DNA of 45,933 nt, taken from NCBI GenBank assembly GCA_946482545.1, contig CAMLRX010000021.1:1-45933 (forward strand), in the 5' to 3' direction. The position numbers and the translations under genes are program-made. This DNA is from an uncultured Flavihumibacter sp. (lineage in GTDB: Bacteria > Bacteroidota > Bacteroidia > Chitinophagales > Chitinophagaceae). Positions 7,717-16,222 of the stretch are shown in pieces. The notes below the pieces were generated by a model. That model was not told the DNA's origin. It was given only the letters and a program-made list of their open reading frames with translations, and did not search any database. Positions within the stretch are counted from its first letter, which is position 1. Each line of letters begins with the position of its first letter.

Positions 7717-7756
7717 ACATAGAAAGCGAAGACCGTATGGTTTCCGCTTTCTATGT
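7717..7756. terminator. Long hairpin between convergent transcription units
   Basis: A perfect 12-bp stem (7717-7728 with 7745-7756) whose interior can pair further through ACC-GTAT-GGT, giving a nearly continuous stem about 18 bp long. It lies 81 bases after the fasciclin stop and 101 bases after the GH39 stop. Neither side has a strong T-run, so it is a plausible shared stop or mRNA 3'-end stabiliser rather than a textbook terminator. Confidence 0.55.
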
Positions 7757-7857
7757 CTTAAAATTTGCTTAATGACGTCGGTAAAGAATGGATGAAGCCT
7801 ACTATTTTTATTCTGCCTAAATTGATGCCGCTCTAAATACATTCATCTTTTAATCCT

Positions 7858-9426
7858 TTACTTCTTGCTTTTAATAAGTTTCACCAATACCACATCGTTC
7901 TCCCGGATATCCAGTTTGTGCGAGAAATCCCTACCTGATTTTACAGTGATTTGTCCGGTAAAAACGGGGCGGCCATCATTTTCTTTTTTCATTTTTTCTA
8001 CCTGCTGTTTGCTGAGCTGGCCGGGTCTTCCCATATCAATATAGGCGGTATATGCATCGTTGATACGGTAACCTACTTTGTACACTTCCATCGTATAATT
8101 TCCGGATGGAACGTTGGATAGGTTTATTGTTACTTCTCCTTTGGATCGGGCAGGAAGATCCTGTATGTAATATTTCTGGTTGTGTGTGGAATCACCGGGA
8201 TGGGTATTCGTAAAATCCCAGAACAGCAATTGAATGCCACCATTTTCATCTTTACATGCCCAGGAACGGCTATCGGCATTCGCCAGTTCCGTTCCGCCCA
8301 GTTTATTAAGGTACTGGTACGCGTAGAAAGCCGGCTTATTGATGCCCTGAATGGTCAATAACCCGAAGCCCCCGTGAAAAGGCGTGTAGCGCGGGCCAGG
8401 CTCTTCAAAAATATCGGTGAACACCCAGTACGACATGGATTGCGCCGCATCGCCCACCTGTTTTAACTTATCGAGAATGTATGCCGCTTCGTGGTAGCTG
8501 TCGTGCAAAGGATCAGCGGGTGTATAAGAAGAACTCCATTCCGTGTAATGCAGTTCGAGGTGCTTCATGGCTGATTCGGAAATCTCTTTCCTGGATTGAA
8601 GCACATCTCCACTTACCGATAAGGAATCTTTGCTGAGCACGGTTCCGCCCTGCCCGAATTCGTCCAGGAAACCCTGCTTCACGCCATAAGCATGGGTACT
8701 GATGAAATCAATGGGGACGTTGTTTTTATGGCAGAAGTCGATCATTTCAGGTTCCCATGCCGCGCCCGCAGTTCCTGGCCCGCCTACCCTGTAGGCCTTG
8801 TTCACTTTTTTTACCGCGTTGGCGGCGTATTGGTACAATTTGAAATAATCGGCTTGCGAGCCGGTCCAGAATCCGGGAGAAAGATTCGGTTCGTTCCACA
8901 CTTCAAAATACCAGGTCTTTACTGCTTCTTCCCCATACCGTTCTTCAAAATGACGTACCAGGTTTTCCACCAGTCCGGCCCATTTATCATAATCCCGTGG
9001 CGGCGTTACATTGCCTTTCCACCAGAAGATCGTTTCCGGACCACTGGCCAGCGCGTTGGGCATAAAACCCAGTTCCACGAATGGTTTCATCCCAATGCTG
9101 TGCAGGAAGTCGAACAGCACATCCACGTACATAAAATTGTATTGCGGTTCACCTTTACTGTCCGTTGTATAAACAGCCATATCATCGGTAAGCAGGCCAT
9201 GCATCCTGATGTATTGAAACCCGCACTGTTCCTTTACATAAGCCAGTTGCTGTTGCCAGTCTGCACGCAATCCCTCATTTGCCCTTCCCGCTCCAATGCA
9301 GGCGTTGAACATGTTGTTAAGGCGGCCGGCCTCTTTCTTAAAATCAACCTGGATGGTACGTTGCGCCCATCCTACCAAAGAAAATACGCTGTTGATGGCG
9401 AGTAATAAAAAGAGCTTCTTTTTCAT
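7858..9426 (-). CDS. Glycoside hydrolase family 39 enzyme
   Basis: A 522-residue secreted glycosidase with a signal peptide (1-22, ending GWAQ) and a GH39 TIM barrel. Seen are QYIRMHGLL, the acid/base glutamate in EVWNEPNL (E179) and the candidate nucleophile in HYTEWSSSY (E296), followed by a C-terminal beta domain. GH39 contains beta-xylosidases and arabinofuranosidase- or galactosidase-like activities, so exact specificity cannot be read from sequence. As the last gene of the locus, 59 bases after GH42, it probably trims xyloglucan side chains or related hemicellulose in the periplasm. Confidence 0.87.
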   Translation of the reverse strand: MKKKLFLLLAINSVFSLVGWAQRTIQVDFKKEAGRLNNMFNACIGAGRANEGLRADWQQQLAYVKEQCGFQYIRMHGLLTDDMAVYTTDSKGEPQYNFMYVDVLFDFLHSIGMKPFVELGFMPNALASGPETIFWWKGNVTPPRDYDKWAGLVENLVRHFEERYGEEAVKTWYFEVWNEPNLSPGFWTGSQADYFKLYQYAANAVKKVNKAYRVGGPGTAGAAWEPEMIDFCHKNNVPIDFISTHAYGVKQGFLDEFGQGGTVLSKDSLSVSGDVLQSRKEISESAMKHLELHYTEWSSSYTPADPLHDSYHEAAYILDKLKQVGDAAQSMSYWVFTDIFEEPGPRYTPFHGGFGLLTIQGINKPAFYAYQYLNKLGGTELANADSRSWACKDENGGIQLLFWDFTNTHPGDSTHNQKYYIQDLPARSKGEVTINLSNVPSGNYTMEVYKVGYRINDAYTAYIDMGRPGQLSKQQVEKMKKENDGRPVFTGQITVKSGRDFSHKLDIRENDVVLVKLIKSKK

Positions 9427-9485
9427 GTGTTGGTCCTGCTTCTTTACAATAATTTATTGTTGCTTACGCTTGTGGGTTCAGGCAA

Positions 9486-11573
9486 TCATTCGCGCCAAAC
9501 GGTTACGTCCGCAGGCTTCAATATTTTTTCACCCACCAGTAGGTTACTGCCGGAAGGGATATCGATCGGATAGTTGCCGGAGGAATAGTTTACAGCTATG
9601 TAAAAGCCATCGCGCCAGTATACATAAACCCCTTCGGGGTAATTTTCAGTAGTTGCCCCCACTTTCTGGTAGATCATGCGCAGCACTTCTTTTTCCAGCG
9701 CCGCGTCATCGGTATCCACACCAATATAGGTTACCGTTCCTTTACCAATACTGCGTTGCACCACCGCGTTCTTTCCTTTGTAAAACGGTTCTGCATAGGT
9801 AGCCAACCCTTCTGTTCCCTTTTCGGGAACCAGTATATCAGCCCAGTTGTTCCACCTGAATTTTCGTTCACCCATAGTAACCTCAGCATTGCTGTAAGGG
9901 GAAAGCATATCGGTGGCCTGAATGTGTGCACCGATTAAAGCTGTAAGCGGTTGTGCCGTTTCAGCTTCCCAGAAGTGCCCCATGCGGTTCTTGGTAGCGG
10001 TACGGCAGGTGAGCACCAGGTGACCACCGTTCTTTACATATTCCGTCCATTTGCCGATCAGTGCGGCATCGGCCATTTCGTAGGCGGGCACAAGCACTAC
10101 CTTGTATGCAGAAAGGTCGGCTGTTTCCTGCACTATATCCACGGGGGCACCGAACGATTTCGATATTTCGAGGAATTTTACAGGGTAGTTCCACGTATCC
10201 CATTGGTGCGTTTGTTTTTGCCGTTCCAGACTCCAGTAGTTTTCCAGGTTCCAAACGATAGCCGTGGAACGGTTTTTCAATTTTTCAGGCATTGCCGTTC
10301 CGGGTGTAAAGTTCGCGCGCAGCGATTTTATTTCCTGCATAAACTGAACATAGTCCTCTCCTCCCGGAGACAAGGTTACGCCATCGGTTTTGGTAATGCC
10401 TGAATGGTATTGTTCAGCGCCGTAAGTAATCTGTCGGTAACGATAAGAGCAGGCCAGCCTGCCGCCCGCCGCAAAAGAATGGTACAGCCACATGCGCACG
10501 GCTCCTGGCAACAGCAGGGGATTATAACTGCCCCAGTTTACGGGGCCGGGTTGCATTTCCAATACCCCCGTAAGCCCGCCAAGCGATTTAAAATAGTCTG
10601 CCGCAAACAGGATCAGCTTGCCGTTGCCCAGCCTGAAGCCCTGCGGGCCCAGGTTCGCACTTCCGCCATTGGGATACGCTGTGTAAGTGGCAAAATCGAG
10701 TTTGCGGGTACGCATGGCATCAGCACCTGTTGTGATTGCCATATAATTGGTGGTGATGAATTGCTCCTTCACCACATTATTGCGCAATATTTCTGCCTGA
10801 AAATCGAGGAACTCAGCCTGTGCATCCGCGGTGTATCTTTTGAAATCCAGCAACGCGTGCGGATTATTGCCCCACCAGCCCACCAGGTTGGTATTGGGGA
10901 TGATCACCTCGTTGAAGGAGCTGAACCACTGGCTCCAGAAAGCCGTTCCCCAGGCCTGGTTGAGGGCATCCACCGTTTTGTATTTATTCTTCAGCCATGT
11001 TCTGAACGCTTCCTGCGAAGAAGGACTGTAATCCTGTAAAGCACCAGGTTCGTTATCAAGCTGCCAGCCCATCACGTTTTTGTGCTTTCCATACCGGCGC
11101 GCCAGTTCGCCCACGATTCTTTCTACGTATGACCGGAACCGTGGGTTCACAATGGAAGCCAGTCCTCTTGTACCATTCTCCGCCCGGATATAATGGCCAT
11201 CCATCACGAGGGTTTCAGGGTAATTGACCCGCATCCAGGTGGGCGTGGTAGCCGACGGGGTGCAGAGCAGCACTTTAAGGCCGTACTTTTCGCAAAGGTT
11301 CACCACTTTATCGAGCCAGCCGAATTCGTATACACCTTCTTTGGGCTCCATTTTGTACCAGGCGAATTCCGCGAGGTGTACGAATTCGTAGCCCAACTTC
11401 GCGATGTTCGAGATATCCCGTTCCCACTGTGTTTCCGGCCAGTGTTCGGGGTAATAATAAATACCCGTTGTAACGAGATCGGCCTCCCGCAAAAACGCCT
11501 GCGGCTTGTGTTGCGCCGGGAGCGCACCTGCGGCGAGCAAAAATGAAAGGGCTAATAAAGCTGTCCTGAACAT
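9486..11573 (-). CDS. Beta-galactosidase, glycoside hydrolase family 42
   Basis: A 695-residue exported GH42 enzyme. Signal peptide at 1-21, then GIYYYPEHWPE, HLAEFAWYKMEP, the acid/base glutamate in WQLDNEPG (E175) and the nucleophile in LEMQPGPVNWG (E339). A Rossmann-like trimerisation domain (about 480-610) and a small C-terminal beta domain complete the GH42 layout. The frame opens 13 codons earlier inside the GH5 gene, but the ATG at 11573 places the signal peptide first and lies 13 bases past the GH5 stop, so it is preferred. The role fits removal of beta-linked galactose from xyloglucan side chains, a job done by GH2 in the Bacteroides ovatus locus. Confidence 0.92.
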   Translation of the reverse strand: MFRTALLALSFLLAAGALPAQHKPQAFLREADLVTTGIYYYPEHWPETQWERDISNIAKLGYEFVHLAEFAWYKMEPKEGVYEFGWLDKVVNLCEKYGLKVLLCTPSATTPTWMRVNYPETLVMDGHYIRAENGTRGLASIVNPRFRSYVERIVGELARRYGKHKNVMGWQLDNEPGALQDYSPSSQEAFRTWLKNKYKTVDALNQAWGTAFWSQWFSSFNEVIIPNTNLVGWWGNNPHALLDFKRYTADAQAEFLDFQAEILRNNVVKEQFITTNYMAITTGADAMRTRKLDFATYTAYPNGGSANLGPQGFRLGNGKLILFAADYFKSLGGLTGVLEMQPGPVNWGSYNPLLLPGAVRMWLYHSFAAGGRLACSYRYRQITYGAEQYHSGITKTDGVTLSPGGEDYVQFMQEIKSLRANFTPGTAMPEKLKNRSTAIVWNLENYWSLERQKQTHQWDTWNYPVKFLEISKSFGAPVDIVQETADLSAYKVVLVPAYEMADAALIGKWTEYVKNGGHLVLTCRTATKNRMGHFWEAETAQPLTALIGAHIQATDMLSPYSNAEVTMGERKFRWNNWADILVPEKGTEGLATYAEPFYKGKNAVVQRSIGKGTVTYIGVDTDDAALEKEVLRMIYQKVGATTENYPEGVYVYWRDGFYIAVNYSSGNYPIDIPSGSNLLVGEKILKPADVTVWRE

Positions 11574-11586
11574 GTTTTGTTTTTTG

Positions 11587-13059
11587 CTATTCACTTGCTT
11601 TTGAAAGGGCATCCATCGTACGTTGATCTTTTACAGAAAGGTTTGCTCTGTCCAATGCGCCGCCGGTATCCCACCAGAAAGGTTTCAACCCATTCTCAAG
11701 TGCTTTTTTGGTGACATAGGTGATCCAATGGTCTACTGATTTGTTGTGCATCTCCAGGTCAGCGGGAGGAGGATTATTTCCGTTACGCCTGTAGGCGCCG
11801 TATTCGCCCATAATTACCGGAATCCCTTTGTCGATGAATTTCTTTTTCATGGTACTGAAGAGCTGATCTATGGCTGCTTCTTCTCCCCAGGTGGCATTCC
11901 TGCCGGGTTCTATGGTGGAGTGGAAGCCGTTGCCCCAGTAGTAGAACATCTTGCCCCAGCTTGCGTCCTGATCCAGTATGCAGAATTGTGAAGGAGTGTA
12001 GCAATGCACTTCGGCCATCAGGCGGTCCTTCGCCGGATCGGTGGGCATGGTGTTCATAAGGGTATTGGTTTTCTCAATGTCTGTGCCTGGTCCCTGAATT
12101 ACGAGTACCCTGCTGCTGTTCTTACCACCGGTGGCCCTTACCACATCCACGAAGGTCTGGTGATAGGACATCAGCACTTCCATTTGTTCCGCATTTTCAG
12201 CAGGCGGTTCGTTGGCGCTGGCGAACATGAGGTGTTCATCAAAATCACGCATGGCAGTGGCGATCTGTTCCCAGTATGCTTTTTGTTTTGCGTTTATGGA
12301 GTCTTTTTTCAACTTGTTAACGCTGTGTTCCAGCCAGCCGCCGTCCCAATGGATGTTCAGCAGCACATATACATCATTGTCCACGCAGTATTTCACCACT
12401 TCCTTTACCCTGTTCATCCAGGTGGGATCGATCTTCGCTTTGGATGCGTCACTGAGGTGTTGCCAATCCCATGCGCAAGGCAGCCTGATGGCGTTAAAAC
12501 CCTGCTGCTTCACTTTTTTTACAAATGCTTCGGTGATAACGGGGTTACCCCAGCCTGTTTCTCCGCCCGGCGCCTCCAGCGTATTTCCGATGTTCCAGCC
12601 CAGTTTGAATTTAGCCGCCAGTTGCACCGCGTTGCTGTTCATACCCGCAGCGTCGGCCGGTTTGGGCGAGGTATTATAAGAGGGATAAATGGTTGTAGGC
12701 TGGGATACATTGATCCGCCGGGCCTGGCCATTTACGGAATTCACTACAATGATCGCCGACCGGGAAGCCCCTGTTTCATTGCGTACAGCCGTTACCGTTA
12801 CATCAAAGTTTCCACTGCCGCCCTGCTCCATATTGAGTTGCAGCCAGGAGCCGGCCGGATTGCTGATTGTCCAGTTGGCATTGCATTTTAAGGAAAACGT
12901 TTCTGCGCTTCCTTCCGACTGAAAGGTTATGGAAGAAGGACTTACTGTAAGTTCGGCCTCCACTGCGTTTTTCCGTTTGCAGGAAACAAGCGTCAACAGG
13001 AGTACAAATAATTTCAGAAAGTTTATTCCATTGCGAAAGCCTGTATTGTAAAGTATCAT
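11587..13059 (-). CDS. BACON-domain endo-glucanase, GH5 (xyloglucanase-like lipoprotein)
   Basis: A 490-residue lipoprotein: lipobox LVSC with Cys27, a BACON beta-sandwich (about 35-120, ending RRINVSQ), then a GH5 barrel. Seen are FKLGWNIGNTLE, GFNAIRLPCAWDW, the acid/base glutamate in ASANEPP (E284), VHCYTPS and the nucleophile in VIMGEYGAY (E419). The GWNIGNTLE and HCYTP pattern resembles GH5 subfamily 4, which contains endo-xyloglucanases including the BACON-GH5 BoGH5A. It probably sits on the cell surface, with BACON acting as a spacer, and makes the first backbone cut. The subfamily assignment is inferred and would need a tree. Confidence 0.9.
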   Translation of the reverse strand: MILYNTGFRNGINFLKLFVLLLTLVSCKRKNAVEAELTVSPSSITFQSEGSAETFSLKCNANWTISNPAGSWLQLNMEQGGSGNFDVTVTAVRNETGASRSAIIVVNSVNGQARRINVSQPTTIYPSYNTSPKPADAAGMNSNAVQLAAKFKLGWNIGNTLEAPGGETGWGNPVITEAFVKKVKQQGFNAIRLPCAWDWQHLSDASKAKIDPTWMNRVKEVVKYCVDNDVYVLLNIHWDGGWLEHSVNKLKKDSINAKQKAYWEQIATAMRDFDEHLMFASANEPPAENAEQMEVLMSYHQTFVDVVRATGGKNSSRVLVIQGPGTDIEKTNTLMNTMPTDPAKDRLMAEVHCYTPSQFCILDQDASWGKMFYYWGNGFHSTIEPGRNATWGEEAAIDQLFSTMKKKFIDKGIPVIMGEYGAYRRNGNNPPPADLEMHNKSVDHWITYVTKKALENGLKPFWWDTGGALDRANLSVKDQRTMDALSKASE

Positions 13060-13099
13060 TTATGAACTGTTTTTATCGTTTTTTTCAGGGCATCATCAT

Positions 13100-14602
13100 T
13101 TAACGTCGCACTACCCGGAAGTTGTCGAAGGCTGCGTTGAAAGCAACTGTTGTGGGTGAAGTGCCGTAATTGTGCAGGTAGAGGATGAGATCGCTCTTGC
13201 CTTCAGCTCCCAACAATTCAACAATGGATTTCACCTGTTCTCCTTTCCCCTGCCCGAGCGTTGGGTCGTTTCTGCGGAAAGAAGAAAGCGGAATGGCAAC
13301 TGTTTTCCAGCCTTTGGAGGAGAAGGGCACGGTGGTGGTTGCCGACACCTGCCAGGGTTCATACCTGGCCCTGAAATCGTTGATGCTGCTTTTAATGCTC
13401 AGTGTGCTGCCGTTCCATGGGCCGGGCACATTCATTTCAAATTTAAGTACCCAACTGTTTACGGGATCGCCCACATTGGCTTTCGGCAGCCATTGGCCCC
13501 CACCGATCCTGATGGCGGTGCTGAACTCATCGCCACTACCAGGATTCAATACGTTACTTTTCAATGTAAGGTACTGGGTGTTGTTGCCTGGAAAAGCCGC
13601 CACACCGCTTTCAAGGCTTGCCCCTCCCCACCAGTCCCAGCGGAATACACCTCCCCATTCAAAATTGGAGATCGCGCCGGTAGTAACATCGTTCACGTTA
13701 AAAACAGTGGCGAAAGTACCAGCCTGGGTAGTAACGCTTACCGGAGCGCTTTGCGTTAAAGCCGGAACAATAAAACCTACGGATGATCCGTCAGCGGATT
13801 CCGCAAACGAAGTAATGGAAGCGCCAGCAAAACTGATACTCTGCACCGCGAAAAAGTTATTGCCGTACAGGTACACGGAATCGCCTGCCATGGGATTCTC
13901 CAGCGACACGCTTGTAATGATCGGCGGCCCTATGATGGTGATCGGAAAGCTCCCCGCTCCTATGGCGGTGGTGTAAGTAATGGTATTGGCGAGCGTGGCG
14001 TCTCCACCGGAAAGATCAGCCGGCACTTTTACGATGACGCTGGAATCGGTATAAACAACGGCCGACAAATCGGCCTCCACGCCCTGGAAAGCAATAGATG
14101 TGGCGTTCTTCAGGTTGAACCCGAGGAAGTTCACTTCCTGTCCGGGAAAGAGCGCTGTAACAATGGTATCCCTGGGAGAAGCCGCATGGTTCCTGATATA
14201 AGAAATCTGGGGAGGCCCGGTGATCCCTATTTTGAAGGTGAACATTCCACCTTCACCGATTACGGTGATCTCGTTCAATTTATCGGCGGGAACCGATTGA
14301 AAGGGAATCGCTGGTATTTGTATCACCAGGCTTCCGGATGTACTGAGCGCATTGTTAACCGTAGCGGGAACGCCGCCAAACAATACCTGGCCCGCACCAT
14401 CAAGATTGGCGCCGAGCAGCACCACCCATTGTCCGGTGTAAACGGTTTGCACAAGCGTATCGTTGGGAGCGGCTTCATAGTTATGGACCGCGGTAATTAC
14501 CGGCGCGCCAATTTTATCTTTTTTACAGGCCGTCAGCGACAGGATCGTGATGGCGGCGAGCAGTATCGCGTATATGGATCGGTTGAAAGCATTTTTATAC
14601 AT
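13100..14602 (-). CDS. IPT/TIG-repeat surface glycan-binding lipoprotein (SGBP)
   Basis: A 500-residue lipoprotein (lipobox LTAC, Cys26, then KKDK) with about three tandem IPT/TIG beta-sandwich repeats. Repeated features include P-x-I-x-x-(I/V), DTLVQTVYTGQWVVLLG, DTIVTALFPGQEVNFLG, GDSVYLYGNNF and a-x-x-I-x-F-x-G. A C-terminal domain (about 320-500, rich in W/G/F, including WGGVFRWDWWGG) probably binds glycan. This is the architecture of the SGBP-B-type proteins placed after SusD in xyloglucan loci. The ATG at 14602 is preferred to the open frame eight codons earlier because the signal sequence begins there. It lies 20 bases after SusD and 40 before GH5. Confidence 0.85.
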   Translation of the reverse strand: MYKNAFNRSIYAILLAAITILSLTACKKDKIGAPVITAVHNYEAAPNDTLVQTVYTGQWVVLLGANLDGAGQVLFGGVPATVNNALSTSGSLVIQIPAIPFQSVPADKLNEITVIGEGGMFTFKIGITGPPQISYIRNHAASPRDTIVTALFPGQEVNFLGFNLKNATSIAFQGVEADLSAVVYTDSSVIVKVPADLSGGDATLANTITYTTAIGAGSFPITIIGPPIITSVSLENPMAGDSVYLYGNNFFAVQSISFAGASITSFAESADGSSVGFIVPALTQSAPVSVTTQAGTFATVFNVNDVTTGAISNFEWGGVFRWDWWGGASLESGVAAFPGNNTQYLTLKSNVLNPGSGDEFSTAIRIGGGQWLPKANVGDPVNSWVLKFEMNVPGPWNGSTLSIKSSINDFRARYEPWQVSATTTVPFSSKGWKTVAIPLSSFRRNDPTLGQGKGEQVKSIVELLGAEGKSDLILYLHNYGTSPTTVAFNAAFDNFRVVRR

Positions 14603-14622
14603 AACAGTAGTTTGTAGTGGGA

Positions 14623-16215
14623 TCAATAGTATGGTACCGGCGGTTCCGACAATTTAGGATTCGCTGTTATTTCCGCGGAAGGCAACGGGAACGTGAAAGA
14701 ACCGGCGGTGGCGGGAGTGATCACACCATAAGGTGTATTGGGTGTTACCACGCCATTGTTGTAGGTAAAGTTCACGCGCCTTTCGCCGTTCAGCAGTTGG
14801 ATGGCTTTAGCGGGGTTGTAATACGACAGTCTTACCAGGTCGGTCCAGTAATGACTTTCTGCCGCCAGTTCAATCCTCCGTTCAGTACGTACAACATCCG
14901 GGGTGAGCGCGGTAACCGGATCAAGACCAGCTCTCGTTCTTACTTTATTGAAATACAGCAGGGCATCGGCGTTGCCGCTGGTAGCGTTGTTGCCGAGCAG
15001 CGCTTCCGCGTAAATAAGGTACACATCAGCCAAACGGAGCAAGGCATTGTGTTCTGTGGAAGAAGTGAGTTCCATCGTGGGCGCGTTGTTGTCTTTATTT
15101 GTACCCACGATGTGTTTTTTCATCCCATTGTCGCCTTTGAAGGTAAAGCCACCTCCGGCGGCATTGAGTTCAGGATAATAGTCGTTCCTCATCATGAAGG
15201 TAGCCTTCCGCCTTACTGTATCTTTCGCTGTGTAAAGCGCATACATATCTATGGACGGTTGAATATTGTACCAGCCGGCCTGGCCGTTGGCAGAGATCTC
15301 CGTACCGCCGGGAGAATAAATCTGTAACATATTCCCTTCCAGCCATACTGCGCCCGGTGCCCATTGCAGCGCAAACAGGGATTCTATATTGTCGTTGAAC
15401 TGTGTTTTGAACAGGTCCGCATAATTCGGCAGCAGCGTAAGGCCACTGTTCTTACAAACATTACCGGCGTATTTCGCTGCGCTGTCCAGCAAAGCCTGGT
15501 TCCGTGTTCCGCCCGATTGCCCAAGGCCTGCCATGGTAAGGTATACCTTACTTAACATACCTTGCGCCGACCAGGTGGTAAGGCGTCCCTTCTGATCGGT
15601 GAGGGGAAGATGAGCGGCAGCATAGGTAAGATCGGCAGCCGCAAACTTATACACATCAGCGGTATTGAACCGGTTGATGAGGGGCGCCGTAATAAGGTCT
15701 CTGTTGTCTTCAATAATGGGTACCGCGCCCCAGTGTATTGCCAGGTTATAATAAGCATAGCCGCGTATGAAACGCGCTTCCGCAATGGCCGCGTTCTTTT
15801 CTGCCAAAGGAATGGAAGCGGGCGCTTTCTCCTGAATGGCGTTAATGGTGGTATTACAGTGTGCGATAATCTTGTACATGGATTTCCATTGCGCGATCAT
15901 GATACCATTCAGGCCCGTTACGCTGAAGGTGATCAGTTGAACGGCGTCGCCCCAATAGCCCACTACCATATTCCCGCTCAACACTTCGCCCACCGGAAGA
16001 TAACAGTTGTAGTTCCAGTCGCCCCAGGGGGAGCCGCCATACAAAGCAGCGGTAGCCAGCCGCAGATCGCTGGTGGTCTGGTAAAAGTTATCCGCACTGA
16101 TCTGAGACAGTGGCGGCCTGTCGAGAAAACCTTTTGAACATCCTGGCGCAAGCATACCCGCCATGATAAAAACTGCGCATATTTTTATGATCGATTTCAT
16201 GAGTTTGTTTTTCAT
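14623..16215 (-). CDS. SusD/RagB-type nutrient-binding lipoprotein (glycan locus)
   Basis: A 530-residue SusD homologue, the lid of the SusC/SusD uptake complex on the outer membrane. Signal sequence with lipobox APGC (Cys26), then FLDRPPLSQIS, the early helical repeats typical of SusD (EARFIRGYAYYNLAIHWG with GAVPI), and the C-terminal LLRLADVYLIYAEALLG, YFNKVRTRAGLDP and RRIELAAESHYWTDLVRL signatures. It starts 7 bases after the SusC stop. Context suggests it binds xyloglucan oligosaccharides. Confidence 0.95.
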   Translation of the reverse strand: MKNKLMKSIIKICAVFIMAGMLAPGCSKGFLDRPPLSQISADNFYQTTSDLRLATAALYGGSPWGDWNYNCYLPVGEVLSGNMVVGYWGDAVQLITFSVTGLNGIMIAQWKSMYKIIAHCNTTINAIQEKAPASIPLAEKNAAIAEARFIRGYAYYNLAIHWGAVPIIEDNRDLITAPLINRFNTADVYKFAAADLTYAAAHLPLTDQKGRLTTWSAQGMLSKVYLTMAGLGQSGGTRNQALLDSAAKYAGNVCKNSGLTLLPNYADLFKTQFNDNIESLFALQWAPGAVWLEGNMLQIYSPGGTEISANGQAGWYNIQPSIDMYALYTAKDTVRRKATFMMRNDYYPELNAAGGGFTFKGDNGMKKHIVGTNKDNNAPTMELTSSTEHNALLRLADVYLIYAEALLGNNATSGNADALLYFNKVRTRAGLDPVTALTPDVVRTERRIELAAESHYWTDLVRLSYYNPAKAIQLLNGERRVNFTYNNGVVTPNTPYGVITPATAGSFTFPLPSAEITANPKLSEPPVPYY

Positions 16216-16222
16216 TTTGAGC

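Noticed and set aside
8692..9405. Long plus-strand frames opposite the GH39, GH42, GH5, SusD and HTCS genes
   Set aside because: They are shadows on the antisense strand of well-supported genes and show no domain motifs.
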